Of a DNA stretch of 64,000 nucleotides, positions 38,874 to 47,790 are shown one piece after another. A program made the translations under genes and the position numbers. The notes under the pieces were generated by a model. That model was not told where the DNA came from and did no database searches. It worked only from the letters and a program-made list of their open reading frames with translations. Every line of letters begins with the position of its first letter. The first letter of the stretch is position 1. The DNA is from Ochrobactrum sp. CGA5 (GTDB lineage: Bacteria; Pseudomonadota; Alphaproteobacteria; Rhizobiales; Rhizobiaceae). The stretch lies in contig NZ_VCIG01000001.1 in the NCBI RefSeq assembly GCF_006345815.1, positions 1-64,000 on the forward strand, given 5' to 3'.

Positions 38874-39338
38874 ATGGATCTTAGTGATCTGATTCAGCCC
38901 GGGGCGATTATCCCGGCGCTGAAAGCCAGCTCCAAAAAACAGCTTTTGCAGATTTTGTCTGAGAAGGCTGCGGAACTGACCGGTCTCCCTGAGCGTGAAG
39001 TTTTCGAAACAATTCTCCAGCGTGAGCGCCTCGGTTCTACCGGGGTCGGTAATGGTGTTGCCATTCCGCACGGCAAGCTGGCGAACATTAACAAAATAGC
39101 CGGAATCTTCGCTCGTCTGGAAACCCCGGTCGATTTTGAGGCGCTGGACGATCAACCTGTCGATCTTGTTTTTCTGCTTCTCGCGCCGGAAAATGCCGGC
39201 GCGGATCATCTGAAGGCTCTATCGCGTATCGCCCGCATGCTGCGCGACGCCGATACTGTTGCCAAATTGCGCGGCACACATGACGCGCAGGCACTTTATT
39301 CCTTTCTGACCGCTCAGCCAGCTTCCAACGCCGCCTGA
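38874..39338 (+). CDS. ptsN: Nitrogen PTS EIIA component PtsN
   Basis: 154-residue EIIA-Ntr, a phosphorelay protein that regulates nitrogen, carbon and potassium functions rather than importing sugar. The phosphorylated histidine is His66 in GVAIPHGKL. RERLGSTGVGNG just before it is the family signature. GGAG lies before ATG 38874; the 18 extra residues of the reading from 38820 are not conserved. It ends the rpoN cluster, followed by a strong terminator. Confidence 0.96.
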   Translation: MDLSDLIQPGAIIPALKASSKKQLLQILSEKAAELTGLPEREVFETILQRERLGSTGVGNGVAIPHGKLANINKIAGIFARLETPVDFEALDDQPVDLVFLLLAPENAGADHLKALSRIARMLRDADTVAKLRGTHDAQALYSFLTAQPASNAA

Positions 39339-39356
39339 GTTCAAATAGTTTCTCGT

Positions 39357-39392
39357 AAAAAAACCGCCGTTCGGGCCGAACGGCGGTTTTTT
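39357..39392 (+). terminator. ptsN terminator
   Basis: AAAACCGCCGTTCGG and CCGAACGGCGGTTTTTT are complementary over more than 13 bases with a T-run after. Stem symmetry and A-run on the other side would also let it act leftward, downstream of the DUF1150 gene. Confidence 0.92.
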
Positions 39393-39529
39393 GTTTGCTC
39401 GCAGAAACAATCTGCAAGGCAGAACATACTCTGCCTCAAGACGGCTCGCGGTATGACGTGCGTCACAATCTTCCGCACTCATTTCGTGTGAGAGCGCGGC
39501 TCATGATATGGCCGGCATCGCGTCGAACC

Positions 39530-39775
39530 TCAGTGCAGCATCACCGTGCGCAATTCATGGTCTTGTGCACCTTGCAGCGCGGTGGCGCGAACGTCGGAGA
39601 GCACGATTGGCTCACCGCTGGCGCCGAAGAGCGCCCAGAGTTCAAGGCCCGGCTCGATCGGTGGGAGGGCAGGGAAGCTGCGGGCAAGTTCATCTGAACG
39701 GATCTTGCGCACGTAGGCAACTTCACCTTCGCCGAGATGGGCGAATTCGTTTTCGGTGAATATATGTCTGTTCAT
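39530..39775 (-). CDS. DUF1150 family protein
   Basis: 81-residue soluble protein of a family found in alphaproteobacteria, usually beside small heat shock genes. Visible conserved parts are EFAHLGEGEVAYVRKI, PALPPIEPGLELWALFGASGEPIVLSD and a short tail. No motif suggests an activity. ATG 39775 is the start: the GGAGG ribosome site overlaps the earlier ATG at 39790. It lies 103 bases downstream of hsp20 on the same strand and likely shares its heat-inducible transcript. Confidence 0.88.
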   Translation of the reverse strand: MNRHIFTENEFAHLGEGEVAYVRKIRSDELARSFPALPPIEPGLELWALFGASGEPIVLSDVRATALQGAQDHELRTVMLH

Positions 39776-39878
39776 GGTCTTAGCCTCCATTTCGTCGGCA
39801 TGTCATTTGCGACCATGCCGCATCAGAGCTTCACATTCTCAATATAGCGCTATTGTGCTGAACAAAAACTGAACAAGT

Positions 39879-40301
39879 TCAGTCTTTCACCGCTATGTTG
39901 ATTCGTTTAACCAGCCGTTCGGGTTCAGGGCGGTCCAGATCGATGGCCAAAAGACCGTTTTTCAGATCACAACCGAGAACCCGCATACCGTCTGCCAGAA
40001 CGAAAACGCGCTGAAACTGTCGGGCAGCTATGCCTCGATGTAGAAACTCGCGTTCAGTATCGTCGGTCTGGCGTCCGCGGATGACGAGCTGATTGTCTTC
40101 CGTCATGACTTCGAGGTCTTCACTGGCAAAGCCAGCCACCGCCAAAGTGATGCGCAGACGTTCAGAACCTGTCTCGCCGCGCAGGCGTTCAATATTATAG
40201 GGCGGATAACCGTCGCCGGATTTTGCGATCCGTTCCAGCGTTTTTTCCATCGTATCGAATCCGAGCAGCAGGGGGCTCGAAAACGGTGTCATTCGTGTCA
40301 T
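39879..40301 (-). CDS. Small heat shock protein, Hsp20/IbpA family
   Basis: 140-residue ATP-independent chaperone holding unfolding proteins. The alpha-crystallin domain spans about 32-130, with LRITLAVAGFASEDLEVMTEDNQLVIRG and GIAARQFQRVFVLADGM. It has the IbpA-class N terminus (MTRMTPFSSPLLLGFD). ATG 40301 follows AAGGA by 8 bases; the longer reading from 40424 covers the promoter and is rejected. A consensus RpoH promoter lies 69 bases upstream, and the ribosome site sits in a small hairpin. Confidence 0.94.
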   Translation of the reverse strand: MTRMTPFSSPLLLGFDTMEKTLERIAKSGDGYPPYNIERLRGETGSERLRITLAVAGFASEDLEVMTEDNQLVIRGRQTDDTEREFLHRGIAARQFQRVFVLADGMRVLGCDLKNGLLAIDLDRPEPERLVKRINIAVKD

Positions 40302-40369
40302 TGCATCAGTCCTTGATGAGAAGCGACCGTTATGAAGAGAACCCTTAAGGCGTATCTCTTCGCTAACTG

Positions 40370-40398
40370 ATATGGCTTGTGAAAAGCCCGACTTCAAG
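40370..40398 (-). promoter_or_regulatory. Heat-shock (sigma-32/RpoH) promoter of hsp20
   Basis: Leftward strand: CTTGAA at 40398-40393, a 17-base spacer, then CCATAT at 40375-40370, which fits the alphaproteobacterial RpoH consensus closely. The predicted leader is about 62 bases. Inside it CATCA/TGATG (40304-40318) forms a hairpin with the AAGGA ribosome site at its loop, which may add temperature control. Confidence 0.7.
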
Positions 40399-40472
40399 GG
40401 CCAATCCGGATTCCTTCGTTGCAAGGTAAAACGCAGGGGAGGTTCAAGATACCCGGCAATATTCGGGTGCTG

Positions 40473-40970
40473 TTATCGGCGTGCTTCGGAAAGCGCTGCA
40501 CCAAAAGCGGTTGCGAAACTTTCGCGATCATCAGGGGAGAGGAAGTTTCCGATCACGACACGCACTTCACGGCTTTCGACGCTCATGCCCGTGATTCCGA
40601 TATCCGGCTTCCGTGCGACCTTGAAGCGTGTCCAGAACGGATTGAAGCGATGCGTAGTTATCGTGCCAGACGCCGCATATTTGCGAATATGCAGGGCTGA
40701 GCGGGACACGGAGATCTCCTCGCGCGCGCGTGCAGCCCGATAGTTCCAGCGGAAAGCCAGATAGATCAGCAAAACATCGAGCCCGAAAAACCCGAAGATA
40801 GGCCAAGCACCGATAGACCAGAAAAGAATGCCTACGAATATCCAGCAGCCGATCAAGGCAGACATCAGGATGGTAAAGCCCGTACGCCCCAGCGAGCGAT
40901 AGGGGGTCAGCAGGGCTTCAAAGATGGGTTTGTCGAACCGGTCAGGTTCAGCGCCGTCTGGATGATGCAT
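40473..40970 (-). CDS. DUF2244 membrane protein
   Basis: 165-residue inner-membrane protein with two adjacent membrane segments (about 30-50 and 52-72) and a C-terminal soluble domain (NPFWTRFKVARKPDIGITGMSV). This is the DUF2244 pattern. Function unknown; relatives often lie near cytochrome oxidase or nth genes. It is divergent from nth, 95 bases apart. The hsp20 promoter lies just beyond its stop. Confidence 0.85.
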   Translation of the reverse strand: MHHPDGAEPDRFDKPIFEALLTPYRSLGRTGFTILMSALIGCWIFVGILFWSIGAWPIFGFFGLDVLLIYLAFRWNYRAARAREEISVSRSALHIRKYAASGTITTHRFNPFWTRFKVARKPDIGITGMSVESREVRVVIGNFLSPDDRESFATAFGAALSEARR

Positions 40971-41065
40971 CGCATTCAGGTCATCTGGCTGCTATCGGCG
41001 ACCTTAATGGGGCTGCGTCAAGCTGCTGATTGTTTTATCGATAGGGAAACCATTATAGAGGCGGA

Positions 41066-41815
41066 ATGGAAAAGGCCAAAATCAAATCGCCTGTGAACGC
41101 TTCTCCTGCCGCCCGCCCTCAGCGTCGGGTGCGTGGCACGCTTTATACGCCGGACGAAATTCATGAGATATTTCGCCGCTTCTCGATTCAGCGGCCGGAG
41201 CCGAAGGGCGAGCTTGAGCATGTGAACGCTTTCACGCTTCTTGTTGCTGTGGTTTTGTCGGCGCAGGCCACCGATGCCGGGGTCAACAAGGCGACGCGCG
41301 GGCTCTTTGCAATCGCCGATACGCCGCAGAAAATGCTGGCGCTGGGCGAAGAGAAAGTCGGTGGCTACATCCGCACCATCGGTCTTTGGCGGAACAAGGC
41401 AAAGAACGTCATTCTTCTGTCGGAAGCGTTGATCCGTGATCACGGCGGAGAAGTACCGGGAGACCGGGACGAACTGGTGAAGCTGCCGGGTGTTGGCCGC
41501 AAGACGGCCAATGTGGTGTTGAATATGGCTTTTGGCCAGCCGACCATGGCGGTGGATACACATATCTTGCGCATCGGCAATCGGATTGGTCTTGCGCCCG
41601 GAAAAACGCCGGAGGCGGTAGAAGCCATTCTGGTGAGGGTCATTCCCAAGGAATTTATGCTCCATGCGCATCACTGGCTGATCCTGCATGGGCGTTATGT
41701 GTGCAAGGCACGCAAGCCGGAATGCGAGAAATGCGTAATTGCAGATATCTGCAAGTATCCGGCGAAAAGCTGCGACGTGCCTGCGCCGCTTATCCCCTTG
41801 CCGCCACAGGCGTGA
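41066..41815 (+). CDS. nth: Endonuclease III
   Basis: Base-excision repair glycosylase/AP lyase for oxidised pyrimidines, 249 residues. The helix-hairpin-helix is LPGVGRKTANVV with catalytic Lys146; Asp164 is in AVDTHILR. The [4Fe-4S] ligands are C213, C220, C223 and C229 (C-X6-C-X2-C-X5-C). The N-terminal 25 residues are a basic extension. Its last 26 bases overlap the 3' end of the convergent CysZ-like gene. Confidence 0.97.
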   Translation: MEKAKIKSPVNASPAARPQRRVRGTLYTPDEIHEIFRRFSIQRPEPKGELEHVNAFTLLVAVVLSAQATDAGVNKATRGLFAIADTPQKMLALGEEKVGGYIRTIGLWRNKAKNVILLSEALIRDHGGEVPGDRDELVKLPGVGRKTANVVLNMAFGQPTMAVDTHILRIGNRIGLAPGKTPEAVEAILVRVIPKEFMLHAHHWLILHGRYVCKARKPECEKCVIADICKYPAKSCDVPAPLIPLPPQA

Positions 41816-42518
41816 GTAGGGCCTCGCGCTGCGAGATGGCTTTGTGCAGATGGACCATCATTGTTGCCGCAAAAAGCGGGGTCAGAAGATTGACGATGGG
41901 GATTGCCATGAAGCCTGCAATCAGCAATCCGGCCAGAAAGACCGTCACGCCATAATGCGACCTCAGGGCCTTGGCTTCAGCTTCGGAACGATAACGCATG
42001 GCCGCAAACTCGAAGAATTCCCGTCCAAGTAGATAGGCATTGATGACGAAAAAGGCGATTAGGTTGACGCCTGGTATAAACAGCATGAGCAAGGCGACGA
42101 TGTTGCCGAGAATGACAATACCGAGAAATTTCAGAGAAACGACGACAGAGCGGGCAATCGGCAAGGACATGCCGGGAGGATCGTTCGGATAGTCCTCGCG
42201 CTCGACCACTTCGGCTACATCATCGAGAAACAGGCCCGCCACGAGTGCGGTGACAGGTGCAATCATCAATGCGAGCACAAGTGCCAGACCAAGGCCTGCA
42301 ACGATAGCGGCGACGATACCAAGCCAGCCTGCCCATTCCGGCATGCCGGGTAGTATTTGCTCCATCCACGGCCAGGCAAAAGTAAAAAAGATTTGACGGA
42401 CTGCTGCCCAAAGGCCAATCAGCAGCAACAGCGTCAAACCAAGGGTCTTCCAGAAAACTGCACGTAATTCCGGGGTAGTGAGGCGTTTCAGTGCTTTCAA
42501 GGCAGCATCTAAGATCAT
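41790..42518 (-). CDS. CysZ-like/EI24 domain membrane protein
   Basis: 242-residue inner-membrane protein of the EI24/CysZ family, with hydrophobic segments near 24-44, 62-95, 145-185 and 200-225. IPGVNLIAFFVINAYLLGREFFEFAAMR is the most conserved stretch. E. coli CysZ imports sulfate, but many alphaproteobacterial members are only related; sulfate transport is a tentative role. ATG 42518 is chosen over the longer reading from 42620. It overlaps nth at its 3' end. Confidence 0.8.
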   Translation of the reverse strand: MILDAALKALKRLTTPELRAVFWKTLGLTLLLLIGLWAAVRQIFFTFAWPWMEQILPGMPEWAGWLGIVAAIVAGLGLALVLALMIAPVTALVAGLFLDDVAEVVEREDYPNDPPGMSLPIARSVVVSLKFLGIVILGNIVALLMLFIPGVNLIAFFVINAYLLGREFFEFAAMRYRSEAEAKALRSHYGVTVFLAGLLIAGFMAIPIVNLLTPLFAATMMVHLHKAISQREALLTPVAARG

Positions 42519-42766
42519 TGTCGATCCAATTCCGACTGTGGACGAAGACGGAAATAGGTATGCCTTCACCCTCGCGCAAGCTGCGCTACCCACAATGCGG
42601 GAGGCTAGCAGGGTAGCCAAAGGGGTTTCAAACAGCTAAACCGGCACCCACATGACTGCCGCATATCCGGCTTAACGCGTGTCGAGGAAAAGTGCATAGC
42701 GACTTTTCCGATGACGATCTGCCTTTGCCGGGTGGGAGACTAATCACAGGGGAGCTTCTCGCGCTC

Positions 42767-43762
42767 ATGGCTACATTTGACGTTCTTTGCATTGGCAATG
42801 CCATTGTCGATATTCTTTCGCGCACCGATAACTCTTTCCTGGAAACGAATGGTATCGTCAAAGGTGCGATGAACCTTATCGATGCGGAGCGTGCGGAACT
42901 GCTCTACAGCCGGATTGCAGGCCCGGCGACGGAAATGTCCGGCGGCAGTGCCGGAAATACCGCAGCAGGCGTAGCAAGCCTCGGCGGACGCTCCGCCTAT
43001 TTCGGCAAGGTGGCGACAGATCATTTGGGCCGCGTTTTCGCGCATGATATCCGCGCGCAGGGCGTTGCCTTCGATACCCGTCCGCTGGAAAAAGGATCGC
43101 CAACCGCCCGTTCCATGATTTTCGTAACGCCCGATGGCGAGCGCTCGATGAATACTTATCTCGGCGCCTGCGTGGAACTCGGACCGGAAGACGTGGAGAC
43201 CTCCAAGGTGTCCGACGCGAAGGTGACCTATTTCGAAGGTTATCTTTGGGACCCGCCGCGCGCGAAGGAAGCTATCATCATGGCGTCGAAGATTGCGCAC
43301 GAGAAGAAACGCCAGATGGCAATGACCCTCTCTGATCCGTTTTGCGTCGATCGGTATCGCGAGGAGTTTTTGGAGCTCATGCGTTCACGCACGGTAGACA
43401 TCGTCTTTGCCAACGAGGATGAAGCCAAGTCGCTATACAAGACGCAGTCCCTTGAGACGGCAATAGCCTCCATGCGCATGGACTGCGCGCTTTCGATCGT
43501 CACCCGTTCCGAAAAAGGGGCGATCGTTGTCACGCCCGACCAGACCCTGACTGTTCCAGCTATCGAAATCGACACACTGGTTGACACGACCGGAGCAGGC
43601 GATCTCTACGCAGCCGGTTTCCTGTATGGTTATACGAATGAGCGTTCGCTTGAAGATTGCGCCCGTCTCGGTTCGTTGGCGGCCGGTCTTATCATCCAGC
43701 AGATGGGGCCGCGTCCGCAGCTCAGCCTGCAGGCTGCTGCAAACCAGGCTGGTTTAGTCTAG
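42767..43762 (+). CDS. PfkB family kinase, probable adenosine kinase
   Basis: 331-residue ribokinase-fold kinase. The substrate motif GGSAGNTAAGVASLGG is near residue 60, and the catalytic motif DTTGAGD is at 273-279 with Asp279 as base. Close rhizobial relatives are annotated as adenosine kinases, which convert adenosine to AMP and help clear adenosine from the S-adenosylmethionine cycle. Other sugar or nucleoside substrates cannot be excluded. The start ATG 42767 gives the usual MATFDVLCIGNAIVD. It converges with the TRIC-type gene with 3 bases between. Confidence 0.88.
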   Translation: MATFDVLCIGNAIVDILSRTDNSFLETNGIVKGAMNLIDAERAELLYSRIAGPATEMSGGSAGNTAAGVASLGGRSAYFGKVATDHLGRVFAHDIRAQGVAFDTRPLEKGSPTARSMIFVTPDGERSMNTYLGACVELGPEDVETSKVSDAKVTYFEGYLWDPPRAKEAIIMASKIAHEKKRQMAMTLSDPFCVDRYREEFLELMRSRTVDIVFANEDEAKSLYKTQSLETAIASMRMDCALSIVTRSEKGAIVVTPDQTLTVPAIEIDTLVDTTGAGDLYAAGFLYGYTNERSLEDCARLGSLAAGLIIQQMGPRPQLSLQAAANQAGLV

Positions 43763-43765
43763 TAG

Positions 43766-44440
43766 TTATTCCGGCCTGATGATCCGGTCGCGCTGAAGTT
43801 CTTCTTCCGTGCGTCCGGGGCGGCTTTTATAGACGGGCAATGTCCAGCCGAAATAAAGTGCGCCACCACGAATGAGAAACGCAGTTGAAGCGGCTGCGAT
43901 TGCACATATAGCGGGCTCGATCTGCAGCCAGGCGAGCAGTACATAAAGGCACGCGCCGACAAGCGACGCCGTGACGTAGACTTCGCGGCGCATCAGCACA
44001 GAAGGCTCTCCTGCCACCATATCGCGTAATATGCCGCCCAGAGTGGCTGTGGAAATGCCGGTTACAATAGCGACGGATGGTCCGAAACCAAGTGCCAGGC
44101 CCTTGGCTGCGCCTAACACGGTATAGGCGGCCATGCCTACGGCATCGAGCCAGAGCAGGGCACGGTAGCGGGATTCGACCATATGCGCCGTGAAATAGAC
44201 GAGGATCGCCGCCAGTGTGCCGGCAAGCAGATAGGTGGGCTCGATCACCCAGAAAACCGGCGCACCAAGCACGAGATCCCGGAACGTTCCGCCACCAATA
44301 CCAGTGATATTGGCGAGGAACAGAAAACCGATAATGTCGAGCTGACGTCGCGAAGCTGCAAGAGCGCCAGTCGCAGCGAAAACGAAAACGCCTGCAAAAT
44401 TCAGAAACTCAGGAATCGTCACGCTGCAGGTCTCCTCCAC
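43766..44440 (-). CDS. Trimeric intracellular cation (TRIC/UPF0126) channel family protein
   Basis: 224-residue membrane protein with about seven hydrophobic segments built as an internal duplication: GIGGGTFRDLVLG in the first half matches TLGGILRDMVAGE in the second. This is the UPF0126 (YadS/YicG) pattern, prokaryotic homologues of TRIC cation channels. Specificity is unknown; some relatives are linked to glycine. A GTG at 44422 is an alternative start. Confidence 0.88.
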   Translation of the reverse strand: MEETCSVTIPEFLNFAGVFVFAATGALAASRRQLDIIGFLFLANITGIGGGTFRDLVLGAPVFWVIEPTYLLAGTLAAILVYFTAHMVESRYRALLWLDAVGMAAYTVLGAAKGLALGFGPSVAIVTGISTATLGGILRDMVAGEPSVLMRREVYVTASLVGACLYVLLAWLQIEPAICAIAAASTAFLIRGGALYFGWTLPVYKSRPGRTEEELQRDRIIRPE

Positions 44441-44515
44441 ACATCCAGTGACAATTTTTCACCGGTGCGCTCCAATAGCAATACGCACATTATTGCATGC
44501 CTAGCAGTAGATATG

Positions 44516-44543
44516 AAAAGAGCGGCAGACAAAGCCGCCGCTC
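44516..44543 (-). terminator. grpE terminator
   Basis: Leftward, GAGCGGC (44543-44537) and GCCGCTC (44526-44520) form a 7-bp GC stem with a 10-base loop followed by TTTTC. It is 26 bases past the grpE stop codon. Confidence 0.8.
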
Positions 44544-44568
44544 CAATCTTCGCCGGTTAATACTGAAA

Positions 44569-45261
44569 TCAGGCGTTGCCTTCGGAAGCGGCATCGCCAT
44601 TGTCAGCCGTTGCCTTTGGGCCCCCCTTGGACACGCCGACCATTGCCGGACGCAGAACGCGGTCGCCGATGGCATAACCATCCTGCACAACCTGCACGAC
44701 GGTGTTGTTCGGCAAGTCCTGATTCGGCACTTCGAACATAGCCTGATGGAAATTAGGATCGAACTTCTGGCCTTCCGGTTCCAGCTTCTTGACACCGTGG
44801 CGTTCCAAAGCCTGCAGCATGGCGCGCTCGGTCATTTCGACACCGTCTGCGAGCGACTTCAGGCTTGCATCGGTCGCCAGGGCTTCGGCAGGGATAGCCT
44901 CAAGTGCGCGGCGCAGATTGTCCGAAACCGACAGCATGTCGCGTGCAAAGTTCGTTATGGCATAGGTGCGCGCGTCCTGCACATCGCGCTGGGTCCGCTT
45001 GCGCAGGTTTTCCATTTCGGCTGCGGCACGCAGCAGCTGATCCTTCAGCTCGCCATTGTCTGCTTCAAGCATTGCGATCCGGTTTGCGGTTTCATCTACC
45101 GCCGTCTCAGCTTCATCTTCGGCAGCTTCCGCACGAGCCTCAGCCTTGCGTGCCTTCAGAAAATCGTCGGCAGCTCTGTTCAGTGCCTCGCGATCCCGGG
45201 GATTGTTGATGTCGCGCTGCTCAAGATCGGGGTTCTGGGATTTGTTTTTCTCGTCAGCCAT
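44569..45261 (-). CDS. grpE: Nucleotide exchange factor GrpE
   Basis: 230-residue cochaperone that releases ADP from DnaK. A long charged coiled coil (about 40-130) precedes the beta-wing domain with [45 protein letters not shown] and [27 protein letters not shown]. It follows hrcA on the same strand after a 106-base gap holding a possible heat-shock promoter. dnaK and dnaJ are not in this window. Confidence 0.96.
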   Translation of the reverse strand: MADEKNKSQNPDLEQRDINNPRDREALNRAADDFLKARKAEARAEAAEDEAETAVDETANRIAMLEADNGELKDQLLRAAAEMENLRKRTQRDVQDARTYAITNFARDMLSVSDNLRRALEAIPAEALATDASLKSLADGVEMTERAMLQALERHGVKKLEPEGQKFDPNFHQAMFEVPNQDLPNNTVVQVVQDGYAIGDRVLRPAMVGVSKGGPKATADNGDAASEGNA

Positions 45262-45296
45262 AATGCTACTTCCGTCTTGAATATCTTCTGGGGCGG

Positions 45297-45325
45297 ATAT
45301 CGAGTTTCATGCCAATAAAATCAAG
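45297..45325 (-). promoter_or_regulatory. Possible RpoH promoter of grpE
   Basis: Leftward strand: CTTGAT (45325-45320), 17-base spacer, CGATAT (45302-45297). It matches the heat-shock pattern less well than hsp20. The start point would lie about 29 bases before the grpE ATG. Confidence 0.45.
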
Positions 45326-45367
45326 GTCTATTTTCAGGGACTTGGTTTGTGCCGGCAGATCTAACAG

Positions 45368-46438
45368 TTATCGCAGGAGCCGGGAAACGATCTGGGCGGT
45401 GTAGTCCACCATGGGAACGATCCGCGCATAATTGAGCCTTGTGGGCCCAATGACTCCCAGAGCACCAATAACCCTTTGCTCGCTGTCGCGATAGGGGGCG
45501 ACCACCAGCGATGAACCGGAAAGGGAGAAAAGCTTGTTCTCCGAACCAATGAAGATACGGACGCCCGAACCGGCCTCGGCGAGATCGAGAAGCTGGATCA
45601 TGCCGTCCTTTGTTTCAAGGTCATCGAAGAGGTGACGCAGGCGTTCGATATCTTCCTGCGCATGGATATTTTCCAGAAGATTGGCACGACCGCGAACAAT
45701 CAGCCGTGCCGGCTGATCCGTTCCTGCACCGCTCCAGACCGCCAGTCCCTGCGCGACCAGATCCTGCGAGAGCTGATCGAGCTCCTGCCGCGTTTCTTCT
45801 GTCAGCTTTTTAAGTTCAGCCTTGGCTTCGGAAAGCGTATGGCCGTGAATATGCGCGTTGAGAAAATTCGATGCCTCAATCAATTGCGAATTGCTGATAC
45901 CAACAGGGAGATTGACGACACGGTTTTCGACGTCGCCACTCTGCATGACCAGAACGGCAAGCGCCCGGGTCGGTTCGAGACGGACGAATTCAATATGCTT
46001 GAGTGCGCCTTCTGCCTTGGTGGCCAGCACGAGGCCCGCACCACGCGACAGGCCCGAAAGGACTTGGCTTGCCTCGGTCAGAACGCTTTCGACCGAATTG
46101 TTCATTCCCGCAGACCGAACCTGCGCCTCAATGGAGGAGCGTTCCTCCGGCGGCAGGTCGCCTATTTCCAGAAATGCATCAACGAAGAAGCGTAGCCCGA
46201 TCTGCGTCGGCAGGCGTCCGGCTGAAATATGCGGAGCATAGATGAGACCCAGATGCTCAAGGTCGCTCATCACATTGCGGATAGTCGCTGGCGAAAGCGT
46301 ATGCGGCAGCAGGCGCGATAGGTTGCGCGAGCCAAGCGGGTCGCCATCGTTCAGATAGCTCTCCACGATCAACCGGAAAATATCGCGCGAACGCTGATCG
46401 AGCGAATTCAATAACTGGTGTTCCGGCGGTTTCATCAT
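45368..46438 (-). CDS. hrcA: Heat-inducible transcription repressor HrcA
   Basis: 356-residue repressor of chaperonin genes, binding CIRCE inverted repeats. The N-terminal winged helix ([27 protein letters not shown], then [19 protein letters not shown]) is intact, followed by the GAF-like and insert domains and [20 protein letters not shown] at the end. No CIRCE element (TTAGCACTC-N9-GAGTGCTAA) lies before hrcA or grpE, so its targets here must be elsewhere, such as groESL. It is divergent from rph, a common arrangement. Confidence 0.96.
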   Translation of the reverse strand: MMKPPEHQLLNSLDQRSRDIFRLIVESYLNDGDPLGSRNLSRLLPHTLSPATIRNVMSDLEHLGLIYAPHISAGRLPTQIGLRFFVDAFLEIGDLPPEERSSIEAQVRSAGMNNSVESVLTEASQVLSGLSRGAGLVLATKAEGALKHIEFVRLEPTRALAVLVMQSGDVENRVVNLPVGISNSQLIEASNFLNAHIHGHTLSEAKAELKKLTEETRQELDQLSQDLVAQGLAVWSGAGTDQPARLIVRGRANLLENIHAQEDIERLRHLFDDLETKDGMIQLLDLAEAGSGVRIFIGSENKLFSLSGSSLVVAPYRDSEQRVIGALGVIGPTRLNYARIVPMVDYTAQIVSRLLR

Positions 46439-46465
46439 ATTATGGCAGCGAACCCTATGAATAGC

Positions 46466-46494
46466 ATACGATAAATATAAGGTCGCAGGTCAAG
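46466..46494 (-). promoter_or_regulatory. Possible promoter of hrcA
   Basis: Leftward strand: CTTGAC (46494-46489), 17-base spacer, TCGTAT (46471-46466), 28 bases before the hrcA ATG. It could serve the housekeeping or the heat-shock sigma factor. Confidence 0.4.
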
Positions 46495-46625
46495 GCGTCA
46501 AAGCCTTTAACGTTGCCCTGACAGACCTCTCAACACCTCTGTCGGTTTTTCGGGCAGAATGGCTTTCTATTTACGTCCGGGAAGCCTAAAAAGCCGCACC
46601 GGAAAAATGAATTGAGGAATTTTCT

Positions 46626-47342
46626 ATGCGTCCATCCAAGCGTTCTGCTGACGAAATGCGTGCTGTTTCTTTCGAGCGCGGCATCTCCAAACATGCCGAA
46701 GGCTCCTGTCTCGTCAAGTTTGGCGATACGCACGTGTTGTGCACGGCAAGCCTTGAGGAAAAAGTGCCCGGCTGGATGCGCAATACGGGCAAGGGCTGGG
46801 TCACGGCGGAATACGGCATGCTGCCACGTTCCACCGGCGATCGCATGCGCCGTGAGGCCGCTGCCGGAAAACAGGGCGGACGCACGCAGGAGATCCAGCG
46901 TCTGATCGGACGCTCCCTGCGCGCCGTGGTGGATATGCAGGCGCTTGGCGAAGTACAGATCACTGTGGACTGCGATGTCATCCAGGCCGATGGCGGAACG
47001 CGCACGGCCGCGATCACCGGCGGATGGGTGGCGCTTCATGAATGCCTGCGCTGGATGGAAGCGCGCCAGATGGTGCGGGTCGAAAAGGTCTTGAAAGACC
47101 ATATTGCGGCGATTTCCTGCGGCATATATGAGGGCGAACCGGTGCTCGATCTGGACTATGCGGAAGATTCCGTTGCCGAGACCGACAGCAACTTCGTGAT
47201 GACGGGCAAGGGCGGAATCGTCGAAATCCAGGGAACGGCCGAAGGTGCGCCATTCTCGGAAGAAGAGTTTGGCAGCCTGATGAAGCTCGCTCGTGGCGGC
47301 ATTGATCGCCTTGTGTCCTTGCAGAAGATGGCTGTAGCCTGA
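46626..47342 (+). CDS. rph: Ribonuclease PH
   Basis: Phosphorolytic 3'-5' exoribonuclease of 238 residues trimming tRNA 3' ends and rRNA. It opens with [19 protein letters not shown] and shows the RNase PH core ([44 protein letters not shown], and [19 protein letters not shown] with the catalytic aspartates). The full C terminus is present, unlike the frameshifted rph of E. coli K-12. GAGGA precedes the ATG. It leads the rph-VOC-rdgB-hemW-rsmI-yraN run. Confidence 0.97.
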   Translation: MRPSKRSADEMRAVSFERGISKHAEGSCLVKFGDTHVLCTASLEEKVPGWMRNTGKGWVTAEYGMLPRSTGDRMRREAAAGKQGGRTQEIQRLIGRSLRAVVDMQALGEVQITVDCDVIQADGGTRTAAITGGWVALHECLRWMEARQMVRVEKVLKDHIAAISCGIYEGEPVLDLDYAEDSVAETDSNFVMTGKGGIVEIQGTAEGAPFSEEEFGSLMKLARGGIDRLVSLQKMAVA

Positions 47343-47383
47343 TAGGAACGAGGTCTGCTCCAGATGGCGAGGAGACCTCTTCC

Positions 47384-47788
47384 ATGCGCGCATCCCGCAT
47401 CCTTGAAACCGCGCTCTATGTCCGTGATGTCGCCGAGGCGGTCAAGTTCTATCGCGACATATTGGGACTCGTTGCGGTCGGGAAAGTCAGCGAACGCAAC
47501 GCATTTTTCCGGTGCGGCGACGGCATATTGCTTCTCTTCAAGGCCGAAGAGACATTGAAGCCTTCTTTGCCGGGACACTTGCCCGTACCGCCGCACGGCA
47601 CAGGCGGTCCAGGCCATGTATGTTTTGCAGCGAGCCGCGAGGAAATGGAGAGCTGGCGTAACCATCTGGCAAAACATGCCATAGCAATTGAGGCAGAGTT
47701 TGATTGGCCCAATGGCGCACATTCGATCTATTTCCGTGATCCGTCCGGCAATTCTCTGGAGATTGCCGAACCCAAACTGTGGAACTAA
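47384..47788 (+). CDS. VOC (glyoxalase/bleomycin resistance) superfamily protein
   Basis: 134-residue single VOC unit with two beta-alpha-beta-beta-beta modules: [21 protein letters not shown] in the first and [18 protein letters not shown] to [17 protein letters not shown] in the second. Possible metal ligands are the His of GHVCF and the Glu of LEIAEP. The substrate is unknown. It sits 2 bases before rdgB, so it is likely cotranscribed with it and with rph. Confidence 0.85.
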   Translation: MRASRILETALYVRDVAEAVKFYRDILGLVAVGKVSERNAFFRCGDGILLLFKAEETLKPSLPGHLPVPPHGTGGPGHVCFAASREEMESWRNHLAKHAIAIEAEFDWPNGAHSIYFRDPSGNSLEIAEPKLWN

Positions 47789-47790
47789 AG

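Noticed and set aside
46439..46625. CIRCE element before hrcA
   Set aside because: No TTAGCACTC-N9-GAGTGCTAA or close variant on either strand.
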